Source: Yamagishiella unicocca
Taxonomy: Eukaryota; Chlorophyta; Chlorophyceae; Chlamydomonadales; Volvocaceae
Reading direction: 5' to 3'
NCBI GenBank assembly: GCA_003116995.1
Contig: BDSL01000019.1
Span: 1,116,001-1,180,000 of the forward strand
Length of the DNA stretch: 64,000 bases
In this document: in pieces, positions 36,433-48,228 of the stretch
Position numbering within the stretch: the first letter of the stretch is position 1
How the letters are laid out: the number at the start of each line of letters is the position of its first letter
Position numbers and translations under genes: made by a program
The notes under the pieces: generated by a model
Databases searched by the model: none
Seen by the model: only the letters and a program-made list of their open reading frames with translations
Told to the model about the DNA's origin: nothing

Positions 36433-36437
36433 TGTAA
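36433..36437 (+). terminator. TGTAA poly(A) signal, F-box gene
   Basis: TGTAA about 250 bases after the stop codon of the F-box gene. Confidence 0.55.
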
Positions 36438-36665
36438 CATACCGGCACTTCTGCGAGCATTCCGATCCGTGGCTCTATGGCATTGGGCCAACCTCTCCTG
36501 GGCCAAGCAACATAGCACCATGACGCTGCTTCCCTAGCGGGCAAGCGGGCTGGGTGTTAGGGCGCCGCTGAGCCCCGTCGGTGCGCTTGGTCGTGGGCGC
36601 CTCTGGGCAAACCGAAAACTTCAGTCTTTAATGGCAGCGACCGCAGGCTTCATCTTTCCAGTGCG

Positions 36666-36939
36666 TTACAGATGGGAGAAGACAATGGCGGCATCTGGTG
36701 CATTTGGAAACATCACGGCTGCCTCAGAGCAGAGCACCGTCACGACCGCCGCTAGTCCATGCGCAACGACTGAGAAGAACAACAACGACAACGACAGCAG
36801 CAGCCTTGCGGGCTGCAGCTCGCATCCACCGGCCGTTGCAACAGCCCATTGGGGTCCGCTAGCCTCCAGACCCGGCTGGCAGGTCTGGTCGCCGACAATG
36901 GCGGCGAAGGCCTCGTGGTAAAACTTCCGGCTAGTGCTC
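36666..36939 (-). CDS. Candidate terminal exon, unknown protein
   Basis: A strong minus-strand acceptor (tttatttttttgcggcag) at 36940 opens a 90-codon frame to TAA at 36668-36666. It reads SRKFYHEAFAAIVGDQTC and later a hydrophobic stretch LLLSLSLLFFSVVAHGLAAV, possibly a membrane segment. GC-ending codons dominate its first part. No family is recognised and no upstream partner exon is proven. Confidence 0.3.
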
Positions 36940-38126
36940 CTGCCGCAAAAAAATAAACGTGCGTCAGCCCGGACCTGGCGGCCACCTTAAATCCGCCATA
37001 ACAACACAGTTCTCCGTCGGCACAGCACCCCACATATATTAGGGATTACCGAATGCGCTCCGCTTTTCAGCAACGCCTCCTCGCCCAACCTACTGAAGCT
37101 GACGGGAACCAGACCTCTCCCTACTCTGACCTACGTAAGACAGGTAGTACCAATGCTGAAATTGCCCTAGAGAGCTGTGCTGCAGCGATCCAAGGGCCTC
37201 TACAAACGCGCACGCGGAGCACACACGAGCTGCATCGCCGCCGCGAAAGGGGTCAGCGGCAGCGGCCAAGTTCTGCAAGACGCTCCGGTTAGCATCGCCG
37301 CGCCCGCGTGGCCCTACCCACGGTTAGCGCGGGATGACCTGCGCGCAGCGACACACACACTCCTATCTACCAACAGTGTGGGATCGCCCGCCTCAACACA
37401 ACACTCGTCGGGCGGACGCCAGGCCAACAGCACGTACTTCTCAGTACACACAGAAGTACGGCAGCAACCAATAACCATCGCAACGGATATGGAACCAGCG
37501 CGGGAAGATTGTTTCTGGAATTTGTTCGGAGTAGAGCGCTCAAAAAGGTGGGCGCACGCGGCGTAATATCGCTAAACGAGCTGGCGGGCAATCGTGTAAA
37601 TCGAGCCGCAAAACAATGACCAGGGGAGCAAAACCGCTGTTTAGCAGCAAGAGCCGAGGATTTGAACTTGCTTGGCCTAGGCAACGGCCCCCAACAAACC
37701 AATGCAGCCACATTCTCAGGGCATAACACTTGACATCATTGCAAAACAGTACCCATAATTAGGCTCCGCGACCGGCAGGTTCTCGTTCTTGCTAGGGCCC
37801 TCTGGTCCAGGTCTCTCTTCCTAATAGGCCACACTGAATAGGCCAAGGCGCATGCATGTGCAATAACTGAGGGCATCAGGTGCGAGGGAAACCGATAACC
37901 GCCCAGCGGGCGTAGGGTACGGCCCCAGGGCCATGCCGAGCCTCCAACGTACGACAAGCAGCCCTTAAAATCACACACTGGCACATACGCGAAGCTATAT
38001 TAAACCATATACCACCAGACGGGTGCCCTCCTCGCTCCTACCGGTGTTTCAGTGCGTTATATGAATGGCACGTATTCCAGGATAGCCTGGCATCCTGTGG
38101 CGACCGGCTCCTCCAGACGCCACAAC

Positions 38127-38318
38127 CTGGATGCCCCTCCCGGCACTTCCCGCAAACAGCAGCATCTGGAATCCAGGCACGGACACTGGCCACACTTCGC
38201 TCCGCAGCTCAACTACCAACGGCAGCTTAGCGCAAGCAAAGTTGATGCTTGCGAAGCAGCCATCACTCGCCTCCAACGCGCCCACCGTGTCGGTGCAGGC
38301 AAGCGCTCACGACAATGT
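38127..38318 (-). CDS. Candidate internal exon, unknown protein
   Basis: A minus frame ALACTDTVGALEASDGC, then INFACAKLPLVVELRSEVWP and VPGFQMLLFAGSAGRGIQ, ends at a GTTGTG donor (38126). Codon use looks coding. The acceptor was not identified and the 5' limit is approximate. It could belong with the exon at 36666-36939. Confidence 0.28.
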
Positions 38319-38384
38319 TTTGATACCGACCCGTGGGTCATGGCAATTACGTCCCGTGGGACCTGCTCCCATGAAAAAGATATA

Positions 38385-38432
38385 TCCACCTACCAGCAGG
38401 TCCACCTACTAGCAGGTCCACCTACTATCAGG
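38385..38432. repeat. 16-bp tandem repeat
   Basis: Three near-identical units of tccacctactagcagg. Confidence 0.85.
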
Positions 38433-39573
38433 ACTGTAGTTATTTTAAATTATGTCCCGACAAGTTGTTGCAACCCAGATGGGGAGGCTCGGTAGCTAGT
38501 GCTGTACAGCGACGCGCGTAACGACCCGCATGAACCGAGCCCCTGCATTCCCGCAAGGATTTCACCCCTAAGCACTACCAGCTGAATAATTCCATTCGCT
38601 CGCGCACGAGGTTCGTTGCCCCATTAACCGCAACGGCTAACCGACGCACCAAGTACGAGCACCGTTGCGGAACGTGCCTAGTACCAGTATCCGCGAGCCA
38701 CTGGAAAATGCCCTGCCTCCCAAAGGCGGCGGGGGTGGCGTGGGAAGGAGTCTCGTCGGGGAAGACACCCATGTAGCTGGCGACTTGGGCTCACAGCGGG
38801 CAGTCCCAACAACATTGCCAAATAATAAACACGCAATACAAATATTGCTCGACAACATCGCTATTGCTCGACAACACCGCCATCGCCGCCACCATCTTCG
38901 ACACTGCCGCTATCTCTGGCAGCTGATGAACGCAGTTCCTTAGTTCCTTCCTTCGACGTCGCGACCCTGTCACCGGCCCCAGCAGCCTGCACGGCCAACG
39001 CCCTCACGCATACCCTGCATCCGCTGGCCCATGCCATCGCCCCTGCCCCTCAGCGCTGTGCACTCTTTCATGCACGCACCATACCTAGCTGTAAGGTCAC
39101 CGTGCCCGTTACCTGGAAGGACATCAGGGCCATCAGTGCAAGGATGCCGCCGCTGCCGCATCATGCCGTGTGTTTCCCCGGCGGCCCAGCCCGCCCAAGG
39201 GCTGCGCCAACATTCCCCACCGTACGGCATCGTACGGCACGGTATGGCGCCGTACGGCCATCACCACTCATCGCATCATCCCACTTTTTCACGTCTACGT
39301 GAAAACGCACCGATCATTCCTACCGTGAGCGCGGCCAGGCTTAATCGCTCTGGACGTGCTCATCCGGAACCCCGGCGCAACTCATGTTTATCACCGTACT
39401 ACGTCTAGGGTTTCTATTAGCGCACACAACTCCGGCTTGGACAGAGCAAAACAGTGACGTCCAACGCGGTCCGCCGCTCTCAATGGCAACGGCCTCAACC
39501 AGCGAGCGCCTCCTCGGCCCCGCTGCGGCAAAACGCGCGCCCGGACCTTCCTCAGTTGCCGTAATGATGAAAC

Positions 39574-39578
39574 TTACA
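39574..39578 (-). terminator. TGTAA poly(A) signal, cyclase gene
   Basis: TTACA on the plus strand (TGTAA on the minus strand), about 180 bases after the cyclase stop at 39756. Confidence 0.55.
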
Positions 39579-39755
39579 ACGTCCCGTCGCGGGGCGTTGC
39601 GCTGAAATCCCCCAGCTACACTTCCCATGCGAGTAACCGGTCCTTTTCTGTAACCCCCCCCGCTGGCAGACGAATATGTAAATGGGCACGGCGGGGGCGC
39701 CTGCTGGTGTGCCTGCGCCTTCCTCCGCCTTCCGCAAAACGACGCGCGTCGCGCG

Positions 39756-42700
39756 TTAATGATTCTTGGGTTGTGGGCGGAGCAGGTAGGTGTGGAGTAA
39801 ACCCTTGCCCTTGGCCTGCGCGAGCAGCGGGCGGCACGAGGCGGCGGTCGTGGGGTGGCTTGGGGTGGGTGAGGGTGGATGATCATCTACACCGAGAGCA
39901 CCCACCGGGCGGGCCCCTTTGCCGGCCTTACGATCTAATCAACCAAATACGGACGGCGGCCAACCAACCCCTACCGTCATGTACAGCCTGCTGTCGAGTA
40001 GGGCCCCTAACCAGATTCCAAACCGCCCCAAACACGTGCTCAAACCGTTCTATAAAGGTCCAAACACGTGCTCAAACCGTCCTCCAAAGGTCCAAACACG
40101 TGCTCGAACCATCCTCCGAAGATCCAAACACGTGCTCGAACCGTTATCCAACTACCGGTAGCTTTTCCCCTTTCATTTCCTCCTACGTCGGCACATGGAT
40201 TTCCTGGCGACCCACCTCGACGCCTCCCGTCGGCTCCCACGGCTCTGCCGGCACCAGGTCCCGAGTGGGCTGGCTGACGTGGATGGCCCCCGCCACGCCG
40301 GTGCTCTCCATGCGGCTGGCGGTGTTGATGGTGTCGCCGAAGAGGCAGAACCGCGGCATGCGGGTGCCCACCACGCCGCTCATGGCGGGGCCGGAGTGGA
40401 TGCCCACGCGCAAGCGCACGGGCTCGCCGGTAGTGGGCAGCCGCACGACACTAGCGGCCCGGAGCACGGCCTGAGGTGAGTTCGGGAGCGACCCAGGGGT
40501 CAGGTGCGTGCTGAGTTCCTATCCACCAAACAAGGAGGGGCTGCAGTATTCGGTACGACATCGTACGGGCTGCATCTGCCGTACACAGACGCGCGCGGCG
40601 TTCACGGATCACGGTGGCTCGCGCAGTCGCGGCCACTTCGTCATCCGCCGCCTTAGCCCACCTTTGCGAACTACGCCTCACCTTCCCCCCCTTCCCGCTC
40701 CCGCCCTTCACCCCACCTTTGCGAACTGCACGGTGCGGTTTGCGTGCTGCGGGTCCACGTCATCCGACCGCACCGTCACGGCGCCCGTCTCCTCGTCCAC
40801 CTTCATAAGGCCCCCGGCGGCCACGTAGCAGTCGCCGATGGTCTCCACCTGGCGGGTCGCGGTGCAGAGCCGTGCAGAAGCGGAGAGCGCACAGGAGTGG
40901 AGGCAGTCAGCGATTGGCACTCGGCCCGGTGGGCCAGGGGCGAGGCTGAGCTGAGGATGCGGGGCCCCCGGCGTCACAGCGCATGGGGACGGCGTATGGT
41001 CCGTTGAACGCGACGAAACAAATCAGGAAACGCGGTTGACAAGTGCATGCCGGAAAGCGCGGTTTGGCATCACAGTGGGGGGAGGTGGTGGAGATCAAGG
41101 AGCCATTCCTCGGACGACCAAAAATACGGCAATCACGCGCTCTTCTCTCACCTTATACACGCCGAAGGAATCCAGCATGGCGTCTAGCCGCGTGTACAGG
41201 TCGTTCAGGAAGGCCATCACTATTGCCGGCTTTACCTGGTTGCACATGGTTGTGAAGCCCTGCAGGTGGCGTCAAGTGCCGTAGTAAGGGTTTAGAGTTT
41301 TAAAGTTGTAGGGATATAGCGTTCTAGGGTTCGAGGATTCTATGGTTTCGGAAGTTAGGCGGTCCCTTCGCACCTTTGCACCACTGAACGCAGTCAAAGC
41401 GCCCGCGCTCCCCCACCAATCGCCCTCGCACCAGTCGCCCCCACCCCACGGCACCGATCGCACCTGTATGTCGCAGAACAGCAGCGTGAGGGCGCTGTGG
41501 GATGTGGCCAGGTGCAGGAAGGTGTCCCCGGTGATGGGCACCGGCTGACCAGCGGACGCAGGGTACGGCATCCGAGGGCCCGGCCTTGGGAGGCCGACAG
41601 CGGCGGCTGTGGTTGCGGCTGCGGAGCCCTCGCCCGGCTGCGACTGGGGCCTGCCTCCATTGCCGGCGCCGAGCTCCTCTCCAGGGAGGGCCGTGGTCGC
41701 CGCCATGACCGCAATGTGCTCCAGCACTGCAGCACGGGGCAAAGACCCGACGGGGTTTGTTCGTTGGTTGGTTGGTTGGTTGGTTGGTTAGTTGGTTGGT
41801 TGGTTGGTTGGTTGATTTGGTTGGTTCGTCGGGCTTGCAAGGTACGGGGGGGGGACAGACCAAATCGGTTGGTCGTAACCCGAGCTTGAGGTGAGGCTGC
41901 GTTGGGAGGGGTCCTATGAGTGCGGCGCGCGAGCTGGCAGCACAGGAACGATATTGTACTTACCGTGTTGCGGGAAGATCGACTCCAGCAGCAGGTGCTC
42001 TGCCTCCACTACGCGAGCTAGCTGCCTCTCAGCCCAAACACGGCTGGACACGTCATGCTGCGGCGGAGCGGGGCGGGGAGGGGCGGGGCCCGGGGCGGGC
42101 CGGGCCGGGGCCGGGGCGGAGGTTTCAACCCAAGCTGTAGGAACTGCCCGATCAACAAACTGCATTGGAACCGGATGAACAACAACAACCCTGAAAGGAC
42201 TGGTACCGAGTCGTAATAGGCACTCGGCCCCCTCACCTGCACCACCAGCAGCAGCATCTCCCCCGTCGACGGGTGTGGCACGCCCGAAACCACCACCTCA
42301 TACCAGCTGCCGCCCTCGGCCTCCAGCGCCCCCAAGGCGACAGGCAGCAGCGGCTCCGAAACCGCTGGGCTGCCTTCGCAAGCCATCACCTCCCTACCCG
42401 ACTGGGACATAAAATCTCCGAAACCTGCCGTACTGGCGGCGCCGCACGTGGGGCTAGTGTCCGCCAGTTGGTGCCAGTCAACGCCGCCGGTGGCGGGGGC
42501 CGTTTCGAAGATCCAGGACGCTCCAGGGTGGTGCATTCCTTCGGTACAGCGGCGACGGTGAGACCCGGCAGAGGCCGACGCCGCGATGACGGCGGCGGCC
42601 GATACGGTGACCTCGCCGCCGCTGTAGGCGGCGGCGGCGAGTCCGTCAATGCTACCGCCATGGAACATGGTGGAGCCGAACGGCCTGCTCTGGCCGCCCC

Positions 42701-43740
42701 GGGTGCTGCCCTCGCGGCCGAAGCGCGCCATCGCCTCCGGCCCGCCGCTAGTGCCGTGGCGCGACCTGTCGCCAGCCGCCATCGCGGCGGCGGCGGCCGC
42801 GATGCTGTAGTCACTGGCGCTCGTGGTGCCGTACACTGGCCCCGTGCGCACGCCGTTACGTACGGAGTTGTCTGCCGTATACTGTGAGGAGCTGGCTGGA
42901 CTGGCGGAGTTGGCGGTGCACCCTGTCGCATCGCTGAACAGCTGGCAGGAGAGGCGCGCCTGAGGGGGACCAGCGCTGACCGCCCGTGCCATAGATCGCA
43001 TCGTCAGCTGTACGATACGCGGTACGGCAAGTCCAGACGACGGCGGCGCCGTTGGGCTGGTGGCGCCAGCCAGAGTCTTCAGCCCGCTGCTGAAGCCCGC
43101 GGTCTCGGCTGCTATGACGGTGGCGCCACCGTCATCGTCGCCGTGGTCGTCGCCACTGTCCTGCTCCGACAGCGGCGCCATCTCCAGGTGGTTGTGTTGC
43201 GTACGACAGTGCCCAGGATGGTGGTAGTTGCTGCTCCTCGGCGGCGGCAGAGCGGGCGCGTGGAAATGAGCGCCGCCGCCGCCGCCGCCGGTCATCGCCG
43301 TCGTGCCGCATCCTCCGGAAGGGGTGTGGGTTGAGTTGGCTTGCTGCGCGACGACGTTAACGGCCACCTCCGACGGATGGTCTTCCAACGGCGAGTCCAA
43401 GCAGCCGCCGCCGCGCACCGGCGGGGCTGTCGGGCCCGAGAGCTTGCCCCGCAGGTTGAGCTGGCCGTCGGAGCTGGCGTACGTCATCCGGCCGCCGTCG
43501 CCGCCGCCGCCGCCGCCGCTGCCGCCGCTGCCCGCCGTCAGACGGAGCCCGAAGATGCCCGCACCCGCGCTGCTGGTCCGCGTGGTAGGCCCGGTGGCGG
43601 TGACGGTGGCGCTGGCCGCGTCGGACGACATCTGGAACGTGATGCTCACCTCGGAGGCTTTCGTCAGGCAGACTGGTCCCGGAGCGCCCCGGTCCACGCC
43701 GCGCGACATGGGGAAGTGCACGCTGCGGGAGCCCTGTGGC

Positions 43741-43781
<41 letters not shown>

Positions 43782-43879
43782 CACCCTGGGGCCCCGCAGG
43801 CTGTGGTCCATCCCGTCACACCGGAAGGAATCCAGCTCCTCCGCAGAGCCGTGACGCGCCGCCGCGGGCTGGCGGCTGA

Positions 43880-43912
<33 letters not shown>

Positions 43913-46900
43913 TGCTGCTGATGTACGCGCCGCCGCGTACGGAGCCGCCTTCGATGTAGACGGGACGCCGCGTGGCGCCGGCGCCGGAGATGGCACCGGC
44001 GCACGAGGATCGGGCACGCGAGCGGGCGCCTGCCATGGTGCCCCACGTGCTTGTCGACAGCGCCTGCCAGAGCTGTTCCTGTTGGTTGTGGAGGCTGAAC
44101 ATGCCGTCACACGTCTGGCCCCACAGGGTGCCATCCGTGGCTAGCGAGCCGATGGGCGTCGACGGCGTCGGCTGGAGGCGGGGCAGGGGCGAGACAGCCA
44201 CCGGGCAGGCCACGGACTGGCGCTGCGGGGGGCCGGCCAGCGGCGGCGTGCGGCCGCACGGGCTGTGCTCGACGGCGGTGGAGGCAAGCAGCTGGTGCAG
44301 GGGGAAGGAAGGCGGGGTGACGTGGGCGGAGACGGAGGGCGTGGTGGGCTGCCAGGGGGAGGAAGGGGTGGGGATGGGCGCGGCGGAGGGGGCGGAGGAA
44401 GGGGTGGGGAGGGCGGCGGAGGGGGCGGAGGAAGGGGTGGGGAGGACGGCGGAGGGGGCGGAGGAAGGGGTGGGGAGGGGGGCGAAGGTGTTGTCCGGAA
44501 GTCCGGCCGTCGTGATGGCGTGTGCGGCAGCTGCAAGAGATGCAGGAAACGCCTGGCCGGGGCGAGCCACCACGCTGCCGTACGGCGACGCGCCAATGCT
44601 TGCCGCTGCCGATCCCGCCCTGGCCCCGCCGCCGGCGCTGGTTGAGGCTGTAGCCGACGCCGCGTACCAAGCCAGGCTGGCCTCGATGGCGGCGTCGCCG
44701 CTGGCGCCGTTAACGGCTGTGCGGCCGCCAGTGGCGCCGCCGGCGGTGGCGGCGATAGCCGCCGACAGCAGTGACGGCTGCGTCGAGTGCTTGGTGCTGC
44801 GGGAGGTACGGCTCGACCTTGCGGTGGTTCCCTCCGTATCGCGCTCCGCCTGCTGCCCAGCCCGGTAAGCCGGCTGCTGGCAGCTGGTGCGGGCCCTACC
44901 GGAGCCCGCCTCCGCCGCCTCCCCCTCCTGCTGGTCCTGCTCACCGCTGCTATGGGCCCAGGCTGCGTAGCTCAGCCTGTCGTACCGGGGCGCCCCCGCC
45001 GCTGCCGACGCCGACGCCGGCGCCGCACATACCCCGGCGTCCGGCGCCGCCGCCGTCGCCGCCACCGCCGCTGCCGCCGCCGTCGCCGCCGTCGCCGCTG
45101 AGTCCGCCGCCGTCGCCGCCGCCACCGCTGCCGTCGCCGCTGAGTCCGCTTGCTGCCCGTGATCGGGCTGAGCCATTGTGGACGCGGGTTCGTGAGGGGC
45201 CACCGCCGCCGCCACCGCCACCGCCGCCGCGGCCACCGCCGCCGCCGCCACCGCCGCCGCCGCCGCAGGCGACGACGACGTCGCCGCCAGCGATGCTCCG
45301 CCGCACCACGACAGCCGGCGCTTCGAGCTGCTCCGTACGCGCCCGCCAGTGGCCGTGGCCGCCGCAGCCGCCGTCACCGTCACCGGCTGGAAGGCCCTTC
45401 GCAGCTGCACCTGCAGCGCGGACTGACGGCGCGGCATGAGGCCGTCGTGCGAGGCCAGGGGGCTGACGATGCAGCCGCCCATGGGCGCCGAGGAACGGGG
45501 CTGCAGGGCATCCATGCTTCCCCGGCAGGGAGCCATCCGCGACAGGCCCGAAGTCGGTGAGCGGGTGTCACCATGGGCGCTGAGGTCCTGATGGTGGAGG
45601 TGAGCGTGAGGGTGAGGGTGGGGGTGAGGGTGAGGGTGGGGGTGAGGACTACCGGAGGCCTGGCGGGCGCTGCCCGGGCGGCTGCCGTCTCCGAAGCAGC
45701 TGTCCGATGGCAGCAGCGCCGACCCGGCATGGAAGCTGTGCCGCTGTTGCAGCTGGTGGTTCTGGAGCCGCTGGCGGCACTGTACGGCTGAGGGGCTCAG
45801 CGGCGACTGGCTCCGCATCGTGAAGCTTTGAGAGCTCTCATCGGTTGAGCAGGGGACAACCGCCTGCATGCCGCGTGGCGGCAGTGGCCGCGGCGGGGGA
45901 GGCGGCGACGGCAGCGGCGGCGGCGCCGCCGCCAGCGCCGCCACCTCTGAGGACGACGGCGCCAAAGATCGACGAGCCGGCACGGCGCCGGTGGTACGTC
46001 CGGACGACGTCAACGGCAGCGCGGGCGTTGCTAACGCATTAGAGTACGACATCGCGCCCTGGCCTCCGAAGTCAGCTGCGTCCAGCGAGCGTACCGCTGG
46101 TTGCAGCGGCCGGCCATCCCGGACGGTGCGGGCAGTGAGGAGGCTGAGGTTCTTGGGCAGCGGGGCAGCAGCGGGGGCACCCAGCCGGCCCGCCATGTCA
46201 CCCGGATGCACCGCCGAGCGGCCACCGCCGCCGCCGCCGCCGGTCGTTGCGGCGTCCATGGAGACGCGGCGGCGGCTGCCATTCGCCGTACACCAGGAGC
46301 CAGTGGACCAGGCGGGCGACGGCAGCGCCGTGCCGCTCCCGCCGGAGCCGGAGTTGTTGTTGTTAGGGTTGTTGGGGTTGTTAGGGTTAGCGTTGTTGAG
46401 GACGTCGTCCTCGAGATGCGGGGACGACAGTTTCCGTAGCTCCAAGTAGTTGCGGTGGTTGCTGTCGTTGGTGGGGAATGGGGTCCCCGGCGAGAGGTCG
46501 CGATGTCGACCGGAGGGGTCGCGGCCATGTACGCTGCCTAGAAGCACGTCGACCAACAGCTCACTGCGCCGCTCAGCAGGGCGGAACGAGGCGCTGGTGG
46601 CGGCGCCGCCGCCAATCGAGGCGCCCGACGCCTCCACCGCGGCCAGGGTGCCGTCCGCACGGGGCGTGGAGAACGAGTTGCCGCCGAGGGTGCTGTGCGT
46701 GAGCGCGTGTGTATGCGCGTGTGTGTGCGTGTGCGAGGGGATGTGGTGGCGGCAGCCGCCAGCAGTGCTGTTGGCGCCGTCCGTGGATTGGGGGTGGCAG
46801 TGGTGGGGGGTGCAGGCTGCGGCGCTGGCGGAGGCGCTGGAGGCGCTGGGCGGTTGCTGAGTTGGGGCAGCGAAGGGCGCGGGGGCCAACCCTGCAGGAA

Positions 46901-48228
46901 TGTGGAGCAGGCCTGCGGTGTGTGGGGGCGGGGGCAGGGGCGGAGGCGGGGGCGGGGACGGGGGAGGGGGAGGGGGCGGAGGGTATTTTTAAGGGTGGGG
47001 TTTGGTACGGTGGAATTGCGTTGCGACGTGGGTTTGGCGACAGACGGTTGTTGACGGAAGGTGCTGAGGCAGGGGAAGGAGCGAGGAAGGGGCACGGGAG
47101 GCTGACGAGGCGGCGTTTACTTTGCGGCAGGCCACGAACGTCCGAGGTTGGCGATAATGCGTCAACGCCAGGATGTGTGGTCCATGCAAGGTCCATCAAC
47201 TTCCAATGTCCGGGTGCTATCGCGGCATCAACTTCCAATGTCCGGGTGCTATCGCGACATCAACTTCCAATGTCCGGGTGCTATCGCGGCATCCGCATCG
47301 CTGCATTGTCGTGACGAGGCCACCGGTATTCGGGGCCCCGTGATCATCTGGACCCCAAGTAGCCTTTTTCTGCACAGCCAAGGATAGTACATCAGCAGGT
47401 CAACGCCGCACGCCAAGCCGACGGTGGCTCACCCCGCCACGCCCGGCCCGCCTCAGCTGCCATCAAGGCGTCTCGCAGCGCGTCCACGTCGGTCGCAAAG
47501 AGCAGCTGCAGGGAGGCCGTCGTGTCGTCCAGTCCTAGGGTGAACCTGAGATGCGTACGACGCATGTGGCCAAAGAGGGCCTCACTGGCCGAGTTGTTCG
47601 CGAGCAGTGTGCCGCTACGAGAGAAGAGAGCGACCTGCAGATGGAAAGCAGTTGCAATCCACCATGTGTCATTGGCGTGAAACGGGGAGCGGAGGAAGTT
47701 TGGCAGACCAACGATACCGGCAAAAGAAATGCTGCAGAATAACCCTAACTTGCCTTCTATGCAGAAAAAACAGACACAATCAGGATTGCAACGGGCTGCA
47801 TTACGAGAGGATTCGCTGAGCAAATTAACAACTGCGACACCTGGGCTGAATGTGACTAACTGGTACGGTGGAAAACGGGACGGCCAAATATGCTAGTGCA
47901 GCACGTGCGAACGTTGCGCTAGGTGATTGACTTCCCAGAAGTGTGCCGGAGGCCATGCGAGTGCGCTCTTGTGCAGGGGGATGCCAACAATAATACGCCG
48001 GTGCGCCTATTGTCGAACATACAAGCCAAAAGCAACTGCTTACGCGCTTACCGGATCTGATATGTGCTGTAACATCAAGCTGAAGTACGCGTTGATGGGA
48101 ACGTTTGGGTCGACGGTCGCTGTTCCCAACTTTGTCGTTGGCCCATCGCCTCGCGCGACATCATGCTTATCATGAGCAGCTCCGAAAGGTCGGAAGCAGC
48201 AGAGCAGCCGTTGTAAAACGGGCGCCAT
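39756..48228 (-). CDS. PAS-linked class III nucleotide cyclase, guanylyl-cyclase type
   Basis: Makes a cyclic nucleotide, most likely cGMP, for signalling. Nine in-phase exons: 48228-48052, 47634-47433, 46891-42237, 42057-41964, 41726-41464, 41259-41152, 40848-40717, 40470-40216, 39815-39756 (TAA); 1,981 residues. The start is [16 protein letters not shown]. Exon 2 begins a PAS domain ([20 protein letters not shown]). Exon 3 is 4,655 bases, mostly Ser/Ala/Gly-rich low complexity, and ends with the PAS remainder ([20 protein letters not shown]). A linker helix follows ([20 protein letters not shown]). Catalytic parts: [18 protein letters not shown] (first metal Asp), [15 protein letters not shown] (second metal Asp, and Glu as in guanylyl cyclases), [17 protein letters not shown] (Cys as in guanylyl cyclases, plus the Asn/Arg pair), and [12 protein letters not shown] at the end. 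Linker and catalytic domain resemble the abundant cyclases of volvocine algae. Undetected introns in exon 3 cannot be excluded. Confidence 0.87.
40028..40144. repeat. Four-unit minisatellite containing CACGTG
   Basis: Four 31-32-bp units, each with ccaaacacgtgctc(a/g)aacc. They lie in the last intron of the cyclase gene. Confidence 0.85.
41763..41826. repeat. (GGTT)n microsatellite
   Basis: About 14 ggtt units with single interruptions, in cyclase intron 4. Confidence 0.95.
47194..47289. repeat. 32-bp tandem repeat, three copies
   Basis: Units at 47194-47225, 47226-47257 and 47258-47289, core catcaacttccaatgtccgg, nearly identical. They lie in cyclase intron 2. Confidence 0.92.

Larger units (their letters stand above)
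36438..39573. other. Poorly resolved interval
   Basis: No complete gene. Two minus-strand exon candidates (36666-36939, 38127-38318) and an open minus frame at 38575-38780 (MGVFPDETPSHATPAAFG) may belong to one unrecognised gene, or to transposon remnants. A short tandem array lies at 38385-38432. Confidence 0.35.

Noticed and set aside
37640..37700. tRNA-like T-arm (reverse strand aagttcaaatcct)
   Set aside because: The putative T stem does not pair, and no D-arm or anticodon arm could be drawn.
40028..40144. CRISPR-like array
   Set aside because: Units are contiguous tandem repeats without variable spacers, in an intron of a eukaryotic gene.
41270..41340. Second telomere-like tract (gggtttagagttttaaagt)
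   Set aside because: Too degenerate to separate from ordinary intron sequence, and no flanking repeat.
43303..45439. Long plus-strand ORFs opposite the cyclase's third exon
   Set aside because: They are low-complexity Pro/Arg/Gly products of GC-rich trinucleotide tracts on the opposite strand, with no domain and no splice partners.
46887..46889. Start of the cyclase at 46889
   Set aside because: The codon is TTG and lies two bases after a tgcag acceptor; upstream exons 1 and 2 (PAS start) join in phase.
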